Positions 7,527 through 18,000 of a DNA stretch of 50,233 nucleotides are shown here, piece by piece. The notes below the pieces were generated by a model that worked only from the letters and a program-made list of their open reading frames with translations, did not search any database and was not told the DNA's origin. The DNA is taken from NCBI GenBank assembly GCA_045226255.1, contig JBGVCG010000031.1, forward strand, positions 1-50,233. The letters run 5' to 3'. Made by a program: the position numbers and the translations under genes. Origin of the DNA: UBA1181 sp045226255 (GTDB taxonomy: Bacteria; Bacteroidota; Bacteroidia; Bacteroidales; Paludibacteraceae). Within the stretch, counting starts at the first letter, position 1. Each line of letters starts with the position of its first letter.

Positions 7527-8864
7527 TCAAAAATATTTATTCCAAACTTCTTCTAATCGTCTCGCGATATTATAAGCCAGCACCGGAGGCACCGCATTGC
7601 CAATCACCTTATAGGCACCAGACGCACTGACTGCGAAACGACTCGTGCCAGCCTTACGGTATACGAACGGATAGTCCGGCGGGAAAGTCTGAATCAACGC
7701 ACACTCCCTCGGAGTCAACCGTCTCTCTTTCAAGCCCTTATTCAGCTCATCCGAATACTTGCCGCCATGCTCCGCCGACAAACGTCGGTACTCTATGTTT
7801 CCATGGTGCTCGGACCTGATCGTCGGACCTAATCCTCTGAGATTCACCTCACTCTGTCCCTGACAGTGGCTACCCATGTACTTCGCCTTCGAGTAATTGG
7901 CATGGGAGAGATCCGCACTATCCTCTGGCTCTTTCAAGTCACGGAAGACATCGGCACACGTCACAGGAGGCAACAAGTCTGGATTCTTCAACGTATAAGC
8001 GTGGGTTGGCTTAGGATAAGGATTGTATTCTTCCGGGATGTTCCCGCTCTCAAAGACTTTTCTCGCAGTCTCATTCAGTGCGGATTTCTTCACACCGATG
8101 AAAATCACCCTCTCCCTCATCTCAGGCACTCCATAGTTGCCAGCATTCAACACCTGGGGATCAAACACGTAATAATCATGGCCATCCGCAGAAGCGAAAT
8201 CCTTTTGGATGATATCCTTCACATCCCCCAAGCTGACCAATCCCTTCACGTTCTCCGCAATGAATATCTTAGGCTTGACGATATCTATCACCTGCTTCAT
8301 CCAGAAATAGAGTTTTCCTCTCGTCTCCTCCGATGCCTCATCCTCCGTCCTTTTCTCGCCATTATGGCTCATTTGGGAGTCGAAACCCTTCCGCTTGCCT
8401 GCTACACTGAAATCCTGGCAAGGGAAACCGCCCGTGACAATATCCACGGACGAAGGGAAAGAACTATCACCAGACTGATACGCCTTCACCAAATCCACCA
8501 CACTCTCCGTATGGAAGACACCGTCCTCACAACCGAACCGTCCCATGTACTTCGTCCACGAACGGAAAGCCTCCGACAAGATATCGTTAGCAAAGACCGT
8601 ACAGAAGCGGTTCTTCTTCAGGAGAACCCAATTGTCATTGACCGCACGCTCAATCCATCCTGACGTTTCCGGGACAGACCTTCTGTTGCAGACAAATCCA
8701 CCTTCGAAGCCAAGGTCCATGCCTCCGCAACCAGAGAATAGCGACAAGACATTCAGGCAATTCTTTCCGGAGCGTTTTCCGGAAGGAACAGCGCAAGCCT
8801 CTTCGGCGCCAGACAAGAAGTCCGCCACCTCTTCCTTGTTATACAGATTGGACCGATTCATCAT
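7527..8864 (-). CDS. DNA (cytosine-5) methyltransferase, orphan
   Basis: The 445-residue protein carries the m5C methyltransferase motifs in order: motif I LSLFSGCGGMDLGFEG (40-55, AdoMet binding), motif IV GGFPCQDFSVAGKRKGF (145-161; catalytic Cys149), motif VI AENVKGL (203-209), a target-recognition region with GPTIRSEHHGNIEYRRLS, and motif X VIGNAVPPVLAYN near the C-terminus. The spacing between motifs I and IV is long. The enzyme methylates cytosine C5 in a specific DNA sequence that cannot be read from the protein. No restriction endonuclease, Vsr or second methyltransferase lies nearby, so it is solitary here. The nifJ terminator lies just upstream, so expression may need its own weak promoter (AACATTTG near 8870). 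Met2 (8861) is an equally good start. Confidence 0.9.
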   Translation of the reverse strand: MMNRSNLYNKEEVADFLSGAEEACAVPSGKRSGKNCLNVLSLFSGCGGMDLGFEGGFVCNRRSVPETSGWIERAVNDNWVLLKKNRFCTVFANDILSEAFRSWTKYMGRFGCEDGVFHTESVVDLVKAYQSGDSSFPSSVDIVTGGFPCQDFSVAGKRKGFDSQMSHNGEKRTEDEASEETRGKLYFWMKQVIDIVKPKIFIAENVKGLVSLGDVKDIIQKDFASADGHDYYVFDPQVLNAGNYGVPEMRERVIFIGVKKSALNETARKVFESGNIPEEYNPYPKPTHAYTLKNPDLLPPVTCADVFRDLKEPEDSADLSHANYSKAKYMGSHCQGQSEVNLRGLGPTIRSEHHGNIEYRRLSAEHGGKYSDELNKGLKERRLTPRECALIQTFPPDYPFVYRKAGTSRFAVSASGAYKVIGNAVPPVLAYNIARRLEEVWNKYF

Positions 8865-8882
8865 TCACAAATGTTTGTATTA

Positions 8883-8915
8883 AAAGAAGGCTCGATACGA
8901 GACCGAGCCTTCTTT
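8883..8915 (-). terminator. Terminator downstream of nifJ
   Basis: AAGAAGGCTCG (8884-8894) pairs perfectly with CGAGCCTTCTT (8904-8914). On the minus strand the hairpin begins about 26 bases after the nifJ stop and is followed by a short T-rich tract, separating nifJ from the methyltransferase gene. Confidence 0.7.
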
Positions 8916-8940
8916 CCAATATGTTATTTAGAGTATTTTA

Positions 8941-11900
8941 TTAATACTCCATCTTCGTCATACGAACGTATGATTGGTAACGCTTCTTAGCCATATCCTG
9001 GCAAGCTGCGAACAACTGGTCAGCCTCGTTAGGGAACAACTTCTTAACTGAGTTGTAACGAACCTCACCCATCAAGAAGTCTTGGAACTTGCTATAATCA
9101 GGTTCCTTAGAATCCAATGAGAATGGGTTCTTGCCCTCAGCCTCCAAAGCTGGGTTGAATCTCCACAAGTGCCAGTAACCACAAGCGACAGCCTTAGCCT
9201 CCTCAGCTTGTGCCTTACCCATACCAGCCTTCAAACCGTGGTTGATACATGGAGCGTAAGCGATGATCAAAGAAGGACCGTCGTATGCCTCAGCCTCCTT
9301 GATAGCCTTCAAGCACTGAGCTTGGTCAGCACCCATAGCCACCTGAGCGACGTATACGTATCCGTAAGTCGTAGCGATCATACCCAAGTCTTTCTTACGA
9401 ACCCTCTTACCAGAAGCGGCGAACTTAGCGATTGCGCCGAGAGGAGTAGACTTAGAAGACTGACCACCCGTGTTAGAGTAAACCTCAGTATCCAATACCA
9501 AGATGTTCACATTCTTACCGGAAGCGATCACGTGATCCAAACCTCCGTAACCGATATCGTAAGAAGCACCGTCACCACCGATGATCCATTGAGAACGTTT
9601 AACCAAGTAGCCCTCCAACTCGCACAATTGCTTGCAGTGGTCGCACTTAGCCTTACCAGCCTCGATGACAGGGATAATCTTCTCAGCCAAAGCCTTAGAC
9701 TTCTCAGCGTCATCCTTATCAGCGATCCAAGCGGAGAACAACTCCTTAGCCTCAGCAGGAGTGCAATCAGCGGCGATAGCCTCGTTCATGATCTTCACGA
9801 TACGCTCGCGCATCTTCTCGTTAGCCAATTCCATACCCAAACCGAACTCGCAGAAGTCCTCGAACAAAGAGTTAGCCCAAGCTGGACCTTGACCCTTCTC
9901 GTTAGTCGTATAAGGAGTAGAAGGAATTGAACCAGAGTAGATAGAAGAACAACCCGTTGCGTTAGCCACGATCTCACGGTCACCGAACAATTGGGAAATC
10001 AACTTCACGTATGGAGTCTCACCACAACCTGAGCAAGCGCCAGAGAATTCGAACAATGGCTTAGCGAACTGTGAGTTCTTAGGGTTAGCCGTGATATCAA
10101 CCAAGCTTTGCTTGCTGGATACCTTCTTAACACCATACTCCCAGTTAGCAGCCTCAACAGCTGTCTCCTTAGACTCAGGATCGAACGGAACCATCTTAAG
10201 AGCCTGCTTGCCCTTCTCTGGGTTGTTACCCATACAAACGTCAACGCAGTTACCGCAACCCAAGCAGTCCAAAACGCCCACTTGCATACGGAACTTCATG
10301 CCCTTCATGGTAGCAGGAGCCTTCATCTCGATCATGTCGCCATTCATGCCCTTAGCCTCCTCATCGTTCATCACGATTGGACGGATACATGCGTGAGGAC
10401 AAACGAACGCACACTTGTTACATTGTACGCAGTCAGCAGCGTTCCATTGAGGAACGAACGCAGACACACCACGCTTCTCGTAAGCGGATGTACCAGCATA
10501 CCAAGTACCATCCTCGATGCCCTTGAATGCGGATACAGGAAGCAAGTCACCGTCCTGAGCGTTGATAGGACGAACGATCTTGTTGATGAATTCAGGATCA
10601 TCGTTAGCCTTAGCAGCGTCTGGAGACAACTTAGCCCAAGCTGGATCGATAGCCAACTCCTTGTATTCACCACCACGGTCAACAGCGGCGTAGTTCTTGT
10701 TCACCACATCCTCACCCTTCTTACCGTAAGACTTAACGATGAACTTCTTCATTTGTTCAACAGCCAACTCTACAGGGATGACACCTGTGATACGGAAGAA
10801 TGCGGATTGAAGGATCGTATTGGTACGGTTACCCAAACCAATCTCCTGAGCAATCTTAGTAGCGTTGATATAGTAAACCTTGATGTTATTCTTAGCGAAA
10901 TAAGCCTTCACCTTGTTAGGCAAGTTCTTAGCCAACTCCTCGCCTTCCCAGATCGTGTTCAACAAGAACGTACCGTTCTTCTGCAAACCACGAGTCACAT
11001 CGTACATGTGGAGGTAAGCCTGAACGTGGCAAGCCACGAAGTTAGGAGTGTTCACCAAATAAGTGGAACGGATAGGCGTATCACCGAAACGCAAGTGTGA
11101 GCAAGTGAAACCTCCGGACTTCTTAGAGTCGTAAGAGAAGTATGCTTGACAGTGCTTGTTGGTGTTGTCACCGATGATCTTCACAGAGTTCTTGTTAGCG
11201 CCGACAGTACCATCAGCACCCAAACCGTAGAACTTAGCCTCGAACATACCTGCGCCACCGACAGCGATCTCCTCCTTCTGAGGGAGGGAAGTGAAGGTAA
11301 CGTCATCATTGATACCCAAAGTGAAGTGGTTCTTAGGAGTATTCAAAGACATGTTCTCGTATACGGAGATGATTTGAGCAGGAGTAGTATCCTTAGAGCC
11401 CAAGCCATAACGTCCACCGACGATGACAGGAGCGTTCTTCTGCTCGTAGAATGCCTCACGTACATCCAAGTACAAAGGCTCACCGTTAGCACCTGGCTCC
11501 TTCGTTCTGTCCAAAACAGTGATAACCTTGGCAGAAGCAGGAACAGCGGCCAACAAATGCTTCGTGGAGAATGGACGATACAAGTGAACAGCGACCAAAC
11601 CAACCTTCTCACCCTTAGCGGCCAAGAAGTCGATCACCTCACGGATACACTCAGTCACGGAACCCATGGCGATGATGACACGGTCAGCATCCTTAGCACC
11701 ATAGTAATCGAACAAACCATAGTTACGTCCAGTGATCTTAGAGATCTCCTTCATGTAGTTCTCAACGATCTCAGGAACGTTGTTGTACATTGTATTGCAA
11801 GACTCACGGTGAGTGAAGAACGTATCAGGGTTCTCCGCCATACCGCGCATTACAGGCTTATTTGGATTCAAAGCTCTTGAACGGAATTCAGCCAACTTCT

Positions 11901-12498
11901 CTTGGTCGATCAATCCAGCCAAATCCTCGTTGTCCAACTTCTCGATCTTCTGGATCTCGTGGGAAGTACGGAATCCGTCGAAGAAGTTCAAGAAAGGAAC
12001 TTGAGACTTAATGGTTGACAAGTGAGCTACACCAGCCAAATCCATAACCTCCTGTACTGAACCCTCAGCCAACATCGCAAAACCAGTCTGACGGCATGCG
12101 TAAACGTCCTGATGGTCACCGAAGATACAGAGAGAGTGAGATGCGATGGTACGAGCTGATACATGGAACACAGCCGGCATCTTCTCCGCAGCGATCTTGT
12201 ACATGTTAGGGATCATCAACAAGAGACCCTGGGAAGCGGTGTAAGTGGATGTCAACGCACCCGCTTGGATTGCACCGTGAACTGCACCAGCGGCACCTGC
12301 CTCTGACTGCATTTCTGTTACTGACACTGTCTCGCCGAAGATGTTCTTGCGACCTTGAGCGGCCCACTCATCCACGTGCTCAGCCATCGTTGAAGATGGT
12401 GTGATTGGGTAGATACAGGCGCACTCGCTGAACATATAGGAAATATGTGCAGCAGCCTCATTACCATCACAAGTGATGAATTTTTTTTCTTTAGCCAT
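8941..12498 (-). CDS. nifJ: Pyruvate:ferredoxin (flavodoxin) oxidoreductase
   Basis: The 1185-residue single-chain enzyme converts pyruvate and CoA to acetyl-CoA and CO2, reducing ferredoxin in the cytosol. Features in order: N-terminal pyruvate/TPP domain starting with CDGNEAAAHISYMFSE, the gamma-like domain, a two-cluster ferredoxin domain (CVQCNKCAFVCPHACIRP and CLGCGNCVDVCMGNNPEKG) and the C-terminal TPP-binding domain with GACSGCGETPYVKL, NATGCSSIY, GGDGASYDIGYGG and NTGGQSSKSTP. Length and order are those of bacterial homodimeric PFOR. Codon use is extremely biased, which creates long meaningless antisense frames and implies very high expression. A -7 box (12568-12575) lies upstream and a terminator (8883-8915) downstream, so it is monocistronic. 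The small ferredoxin at 30343 is a plausible electron acceptor. Confidence 0.97.
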   Translation of the reverse strand: MAKEKKFITCDGNEAAAHISYMFSECACIYPITPSSTMAEHVDEWAAQGRKNIFGETVSVTEMQSEAGAAGAVHGAIQAGALTSTYTASQGLLLMIPNMYKIAAEKMPAVFHVSARTIASHSLCIFGDHQDVYACRQTGFAMLAEGSVQEVMDLAGVAHLSTIKSQVPFLNFFDGFRTSHEIQKIEKLDNEDLAGLIDQEKLAEFRSRALNPNKPVMRGMAENPDTFFTHRESCNTMYNNVPEIVENYMKEISKITGRNYGLFDYYGAKDADRVIIAMGSVTECIREVIDFLAAKGEKVGLVAVHLYRPFSTKHLLAAVPASAKVITVLDRTKEPGANGEPLYLDVREAFYEQKNAPVIVGGRYGLGSKDTTPAQIISVYENMSLNTPKNHFTLGINDDVTFTSLPQKEEIAVGGAGMFEAKFYGLGADGTVGANKNSVKIIGDNTNKHCQAYFSYDSKKSGGFTCSHLRFGDTPIRSTYLVNTPNFVACHVQAYLHMYDVTRGLQKNGTFLLNTIWEGEELAKNLPNKVKAYFAKNNIKVYYINATKIAQEIGLGNRTNTILQSAFFRITGVIPVELAVEQMKKFIVKSYGKKGEDVVNKNYAAVDRGGEYKELAIDPAWAKLSPDAAKANDDPEFINKIVRPINAQDGDLLPVSAFKGIEDGTWYAGTSAYEKRGVSAFVPQWNAADCVQCNKCAFVCPHACIRPIVMNDEEAKGMNGDMIEMKAPATMKGMKFRMQVGVLDCLGCGNCVDVCMGNNPEKGKQALKMVPFDPESKETAVEAANWEYGVKKVSSKQSLVDITANPKNSQFAKPLFEFSGACSGCGETPYVKLISQLFGDREIVANATGCSSIYSGSIPSTPYTTNEKGQGPAWANSLFEDFCEFGLGMELANEKMRERIVKIMNEAIAADCTPAEAKELFSAWIADKDDAEKSKALAEKIIPVIEAGKAKCDHCKQLCELEGYLVKRSQWIIGGDGASYDIGYGGLDHVIASGKNVNILVLDTEVYSNTGGQSSKSTPLGAIAKFAASGKRVRKKDLGMIATTYGYVYVAQVAMGADQAQCLKAIKEAEAYDGPSLIIAYAPCINHGLKAGMGKAQAEEAKAVACGYWHLWRFNPALEAEGKNPFSLDSKEPDYSKFQDFLMGEVRYNSVKKLFPNEADQLFAACQDMAKKRYQSYVRMTKMEY

Positions 12499-12567
12499 AA
12501 TTTTATAAATTGAACAATAAAAATTTCGATCTCCTTTTGTGGGAAAACACTATTTTCACACAAAACG

Positions 12568-12575
12568 CAAAAGTA
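12568..12575 (-). promoter_or_regulatory. -7 promoter box for nifJ
   Basis: An exact TACTTTTG on the minus strand lies 69 bases before the nifJ start. The nearest TTTG upstream is 23 bases away (12599-12602), slightly beyond the usual spacing. The leader is AT-rich and untranslated. Confidence 0.5.
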
Positions 12576-12631
12576 GTAAAAAATTTTTTCAAATTCCGCA
12601 AACAAAAGACTTGTTTACGATTTTATTTGTC

Positions 12632-12667
12632 AAAAAAGAAAAGGGGAAAAACAATGTCTTTCCCCTT
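12632..12667 (-). terminator. Terminator of the T9SS type B operon
   Basis: AAGGGGAAA (12641-12649) and TTTCCCCTT (12659-12667) form a 9-bp stem. On the minus strand it is followed by TTCTTTTTT and lies 24 bases after the PorP/SprF stop codon. Confidence 0.75.
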
Positions 12668-12690
12668 CCTTAAGAATATCCCCTCTCCTA

Positions 12691-13611
12691 TCAAAATTGA
12701 ATAGAAAGGAGTATTTCGTGCGTGTTCGAAGGCAAATGATTGATTCTACCCGTATTGAGGTCGAACGTATAGCCGAACCTATACTTTTCTTTCAACTCAA
12801 ACCCTGCAGTGATGGCAATCATAGACATGTCAATCGGATTGGACAAGTCCGGTTTCCACGTGGCGCCTGCCCAAATGAAACGATTATAGAAGGCCATAGC
12901 ATTGATTTCGAGCACATTCACTTTCTTCTTATGCATATAGACCAAAGCCGGTGCGATGTCGAAACGATCATTCAACGGTATAAATCCACGGCCATAGAAG
13001 TAGAAATGGCGGCCTGGCTTGAAGGTGGTCGTACTATCATTCAGCATATGCGTACAAGAGGCACCCACCATCCAATGCATGGAGGTGAACTCAAGACCGA
13101 AATTCATATCAGGCTTCACCTCCGTGGTCTTTTCCTGCACATAAGTGTCAGGGTCACTGTATTCCGAAATATCCCTCATAATGTTATCCTCCGGGTTGAA
13201 ATAGCCGAAATTAGCGCCACCGGAGAGACCCATGGAGAGGATATACTTCTCCGTGACATCCAAATGGTAGGAGTATACGACCTGCGCATTGGTAGAGCTG
13301 TGACCCACACCAAGATGGTCATGGTAAACGGAGAGACCCAAACTGGACTTCAAGTTCTCGCAATACCCTGATATATTGAACAAACCTGTCTTAGGCGAAT
13401 TGTCCACACCCATCCATTGGAATCGTCCCAAAAGGAAAGCGTCAAACTTGCTATTGTTACCCGTACCGGCAGGATTGACATTGATACGCGAGAAAAATTG
13501 CTGCGAAAGCAACAAATCCTGTTGTGCGTCTACAGGACGAACATATAAGGACAAAAAGCACAAGAATGCTATAAGCTTGCTGATATTCTTTCTTTCCATT
13601 TTAAATAACAT
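12691..13611 (-). CDS. PorP/SprF-family type IX secretion outer-membrane protein
   Basis: The 306-residue protein has a signal peptide ending near VDAQQ, then the family hallmark QDLLLSQQFFSRINVNPAGTG and alternating hydrophobic strands of an outer-membrane barrel. It also shows the conserved SSLGLSVYHDHLG, GLSGGANFGYF and final ILLSIQF. PorP/SprF proteins act with the T9SS; SprF-like members are needed for secretion or surface attachment of particular type B substrates encoded beside them. Here the gene is last in a three-gene minus-strand operon after an OmpA protein (21-base gap) and a giant type B substrate, exactly that context. Met5 (13599) is an alternative start and gives a more typical signal peptide. 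Confidence 0.9.
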   Translation of the reverse strand: MLFKMERKNISKLIAFLCFLSLYVRPVDAQQDLLLSQQFFSRINVNPAGTGNNSKFDAFLLGRFQWMGVDNSPKTGLFNISGYCENLKSSLGLSVYHDHLGVGHSSTNAQVVYSYHLDVTEKYILSMGLSGGANFGYFNPEDNIMRDISEYSDPDTYVQEKTTEVKPDMNFGLEFTSMHWMVGASCTHMLNDSTTTFKPGRHFYFYGRGFIPLNDRFDIAPALVYMHKKKVNVLEINAMAFYNRFIWAGATWKPDLSNPIDMSMIAITAGFELKEKYRFGYTFDLNTGRINHLPSNTHEILLSIQF

Positions 13612-13632
13612 GCTTTAATGTCTAATCTTGAA

Positions 13633-15000
13633 TCAATTCAACTTGATAATCTCAACACGACGGTTCTTCTGATGCTCCTCCTCCGTTTTAGCGTTCTTCA
13701 CGATAGGATGGTACTCTCCATCACCTCTAACCTTCAGGCGATTTAGCTTAACATCCCTCATCAAAAGGTGGAACTGTACCCATTCCGCACGTTTCAGAGA
13801 AAGTACGTCATTGTATTCGTATGAACCTCTCTCATCCGTATGACCAACCAAAAGGAACTGACTGTTCGGGTATGAATTGATGAAATCAAGCACCACCTCA
13901 AAATCCTCCTTATACGTGCCATTCGGAATATCTTTGTCGAACTCGAAGTAGAAGATGCGCATCTCCTTGGTGGCCACAACATTCGGAGAAACCTTCAATG
14001 CAGTATCCGGGTTTTTCTTCAACGCCTCGTTCAATCGTTTTCTATCCACCGCAGGTTTGGAGTTGTTCAGTGCATTCTCGATTCTCTTGTTTTGGTCCGA
14101 TGAGCGATCCACGTCCTGCACATAAGAAAGGGCCGAACTATCAGCGGCGCGGGCAGCCTCCTCCTGACGTTTCTTCTCAGCCAACAGACGTTCCTCCTCT
14201 AGACGTTTCTCCTCCTGCAACTTTCGAGCAGCCTCCTCGTCGATATCCGCCAAAAGACGAGGTTTCGACGTGCCTTGAGGATTCACCCCATAGACATCAT
14301 ATTTATTATCGTCTGGTTTCGCATTACGGGCAGGACGATTGGAGCCGAATGTCAACGAACCATCATCGGCGAGGAACGGATAATTCTCATCCGAAGAGGA
14401 GTTGACCCTCACATCCATTCTCTGAGGGACACCCCATTCACCATCCACATCCTTCTCCACCTTGAAGATGTCAAGGCTCTTGGAGCCGTACATGTTCGAA
14501 GCGAAATACATCACGGTCTCATCCTCATTCAACGTCGGGTTCAATACAACGACAGAATCGTTCGGCATATAACGCCAATTGGCGTAGGCCATGACCGATC
14601 CCCTATACTTGTCACGCTCCACTCCGGAGCCAAGGATCTTCACGGGTTTATCCATCGTCCATTCCCCTGTCTTTTTCTGCTTAGCGGTAAACAATTTACC
14701 TGATTTGGAGTAATAAAGTTTACCACTCTTATTGCCATAAGCAACCTGACCCTCGGGCGAAATCTTATCCAACTCCTCCGTGTAGGTGAGATTGACCAGA
14801 TTACCATTTTCATCCATGTCCGCGACGAAAGCGCTGTCATGGCGGACAAAAAGGATTTTTCCGTCCTTATATTTCGAAATCACATCTTCCCCGCCCACAT
14901 TCTTCGTTTTCAGGAAACTCGAACGCTGAGCGCAAAAACCATTTTCCATGGGGAAGAAAACACCCATGACGAATAGGATTAGAAACAGCTTTTTCATCAT
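13633..15000 (-). CDS. OmpA-family lipoprotein-like/periplasmic protein with PD40-type repeats
   Basis: The 455-residue protein has an N-terminal signal sequence (MMKKLFLILFVMGVFF, cleaved near GFCAQ). A beta-propeller-like region at about 40-250 includes the PD40-type strand MYFASNMYGSKSLDIFKVEKD and a second ENYPFLADDGSLTFGSNRP-like unit. A charged helical linker rich in Glu, Arg and Lys (255-287) follows, then a C-terminal OmpA peptidoglycan-binding domain (345-455) with YFEFDKDIPN, LLVGHTDERGSYEYN and RRVEI. Such proteins anchor outer-membrane complexes to the cell wall, and a PorE-like role in type IX secretion is known for this architecture. It lies between the type B substrate gene (17-base gap) and porP/sprF, so it most likely helps export or hold that substrate. 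No lipobox Cys is placed correctly, so I favour a soluble periplasmic protein. Confidence 0.87.
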   Translation of the reverse strand: MMKKLFLILFVMGVFFPMENGFCAQRSSFLKTKNVGGEDVISKYKDGKILFVRHDSAFVADMDENGNLVNLTYTEELDKISPEGQVAYGNKSGKLYYSKSGKLFTAKQKKTGEWTMDKPVKILGSGVERDKYRGSVMAYANWRYMPNDSVVVLNPTLNEDETVMYFASNMYGSKSLDIFKVEKDVDGEWGVPQRMDVRVNSSSDENYPFLADDGSLTFGSNRPARNAKPDDNKYDVYGVNPQGTSKPRLLADIDEEAARKLQEEKRLEEERLLAEKKRQEEAARAADSSALSYVQDVDRSSDQNKRIENALNNSKPAVDRKRLNEALKKNPDTALKVSPNVVATKEMRIFYFEFDKDIPNGTYKEDFEVVLDFINSYPNSQFLLVGHTDERGSYEYNDVLSLKRAEWVQFHLLMRDVKLNRLKVRGDGEYHPIVKNAKTEEEHQKNRRVEIIKLN

Positions 15001-15017
15001 TATATTATACGCTAATA

Positions 15018-18000
15018 TTATTTCTTCTTAAATATTTCAATCGTTCCCTTCACAACTCGCTCATCCTTCAACGTGAGAACATAAATGTAGACTCCCGGAT
15101 CGGCAAGTTTTCCTTTGTAATAACCGTCCCAACCCGAATTGGAATTGCATACGACATCACCGTAACGGTCATAGATCGTCACCGGATAGCCTGGCATAAA
15201 GTCATCGTTTTCGCCATCCACATTATGCGGAGTGAAAACCGTAGGGATCACGATGTTATCGACAAGCGCAACATGGATAGAATTGCTTTCGATTTCACCA
15301 CACTCACCATTCTCGACAATCACCGAATAAGTGACATTTCCATTCGGCAAATCCGTGTAATAATTATCATCCGATACAGAGAGGAGATTTTCCTCACCGG
15401 ACGCATCAACAGCATACCATCTATATGGTCCGAAGACAGATCCTGTGGTAGTGGCGTCCAGATCGACACCAGCGCCATATTCAAAAATCTTATTCGGAGA
15501 AGATAAGGAAACGGTAGCTGGTTTTGCGACTTGTACTGGGAGAGATTCTGACAAAGAATTCTCGCACACACTATCCACCACCATTACCCATAACGTGTCA
15601 CTTTCCTCAAGGAACACCGTCCGAACAGTGGTATCCGTCTCCAAACCATCCCACCATACATATTTCTTAGCCTCGCCCGTCAAGACAGATGCTTCCACAT
15701 GAATGGAGTCTTCTCCTTGTTGGCAAATGCTCTCCGCATCCACAGAAAGAGAAACTGAGAGAGCAGACCTCACCTCAACACTTATCTCCTTCGTCACAGG
15801 CGGGCACATATTCCAACGGGAAGTGGCAACCACCGAATAAGTCGTCGATTGACTAGGCATATCCCGCAACGTGTCACCCTTCGTGCCATTATTCCACTCG
15901 ACGCTACCAAGGGTATACCATGGAGTATCCGGGAAGAACAACCCGTTAATCATGGCGGCAGCCGTCATATCTCCCGAATCATTCTTGTCAAGCTCAGAAG
16001 TCCTCTTGTTATCCACATTCAAGACAACACCGGCAGAATCCGTCTCACAAATAACCGATTTATCCACCATGAGAGAGAAATCAATCGGCGCATCCAAAAC
16101 GACACGAACCGTATCTGACTTACTTGGACACAAACGGTGTTCCGACTCTACCGTCACAGTGTAAACTGAATCAGAAGCTGCATACATCAACGTCGACACG
16201 TTTTCGTCAGAGCAAGACCAACGATATCGACTTGCGGCACCCTTCTCTATCACTGCGGAAAGGGCAAGCGTATCGTATATACATACCGTATCTCGGTTGA
16301 CCTCCAAGTGGAACGCAAGATCCGGCTCCACAAATATCGTACGATGATACTCAGAAACCACGTCATCATCCTTTGCGATAACCGCTTTGTACGTAGTGGT
16401 GGAATCGATGGAGACAGTTATGGAATCCGAACCCGTCATATTCAAATCCACCAGATTATCACCTTCCACAGTATACCATTGCAATGTATAGCCCTCCGGT
16501 ATCTTACCCAACTTACGTTTATCCACAGACAAAGTCACCTCCTTCTGGGTAGCACAGATAGAATCTGGCCAGCCAACCGGCATCAATTTGTTCATACGGA
16601 ACATAAGCACGTCCGAAATTCTATCGGTTCCACACGTGATGGTATCGGAGGCTTCGAACGCCTTCAAGTCCGTTTCGGAAGTGGACACCAATACACGAAG
16701 TAACATATCCCCATCAAACCCATCCGTTGGAATCAGCACATCCGATTCGGCCGTCGGGCCAAGAATGCTTGTCCATTTCACTGAATCCGGCGATGTTTGA
16801 TAGAGGTAAACCTTAGGGAATTTATCCTCATCATCGGTCGACACGATTACCCGTTGTTTATTGGAAGAGATAGGCAACTCCCGAACTGAAGTGCCTTCAA
16901 AATTCAGTTTAATCGGCGAACCGCAATTACCATTACCCACGAAGAAAGTACGTGTCGCAATCGTTCCCTTCGCATCCATGCTCTTGGCGGTCACCGTCAC
17001 AAAGCCATCCGTCTTCACGTCGTGGGTGATAAGTACGCCCTCGCTAGTGATATGAGCCACCACATCATTATCGGAACTCCACTCGATTTCCTTTTGGGTA
17101 GGATTACCAGGGAAAAGAGAGACGCTCATCTGCAGAGTGTCGCCATGCGTCAAGCAGGCGCAACCCTGGATAGAGATGGAATCCACATAGACCGGATCCT
17201 CGATATAGAGATAGATGGTCGTATCGCCCGTCAACTGGTAAGAACCATCGTTGTCAGTACCATAATGGAGATGGTAAGAATACTTGCCCGCCTCGCAGAA
17301 GAGTTCGACAGTACCCGTCTCATCCGTATAGGAACTATTGTAGAACATACCATCCTTATTCACATCGAGCAACAGATCCGGAACATACTTCTTGCTGGAT
17401 TTATACAGAACCTTGTACTTCACGTCATACATTTTCGTTCCCGAAATGATATCGAACTCCAAGTCATAATCCTTCACGATGAAGTCCCTCGTAATATCCA
17501 AAATACGCAGTTGGTATCGACCAGGCACAAGATGATCGATGATCACACCTTCGGAATTGGTTCGTAAGCCCTCGTGTTTATCATAATCATACTCTAGGGT
17601 CGACATAAGTTCGCCGTTCTCGTCATACTTGTAGATGTTTCCGAACACACCATTCACCAAATCAAGGTTGGCATCCTTGATGGTAATGGAGACAGAGCGT
17701 TTCACCGGCACGACGATATAAACCGTGGTATCCTCCCCGCCCTTGCCAGAGACACTGAAATCATAAGAGAACGTACCATTGTAATCATAATCCTTCAAGA
17801 CATACTTCACATAGTAATCGGCCATCTCACATACCGTATACTCTTCAAACACCCAAGCAGCGCCCTTCCCCTCGTAATTGTCATAGAACTTGGAGATTGA
17901 CTTAGAATACAATGCATCAGGGTTACGTTTGTATACATCCATATTCATGATTTGAGGATAAACCACCTGTCCATCATGTAGGAATTGGAACCTCACCTTT

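Noticed and set aside
7866..8663. 265-residue plus-strand frame over the methyltransferase gene
   Set aside because: The minus-strand frame has all m5C methyltransferase motifs; the plus-strand product has no family features and a Leu/His/Arg-rich shadow composition.
10108..11100. 330-residue open frame on the plus strand, antisense to nifJ (also 9169-9930 and 11146-11880)
   Set aside because: Composition is Leu/Ser/Thr/Val-rich, with no recognisable domain. It arises from the strong codon bias of nifJ, whose protein is unmistakable on the other strand.
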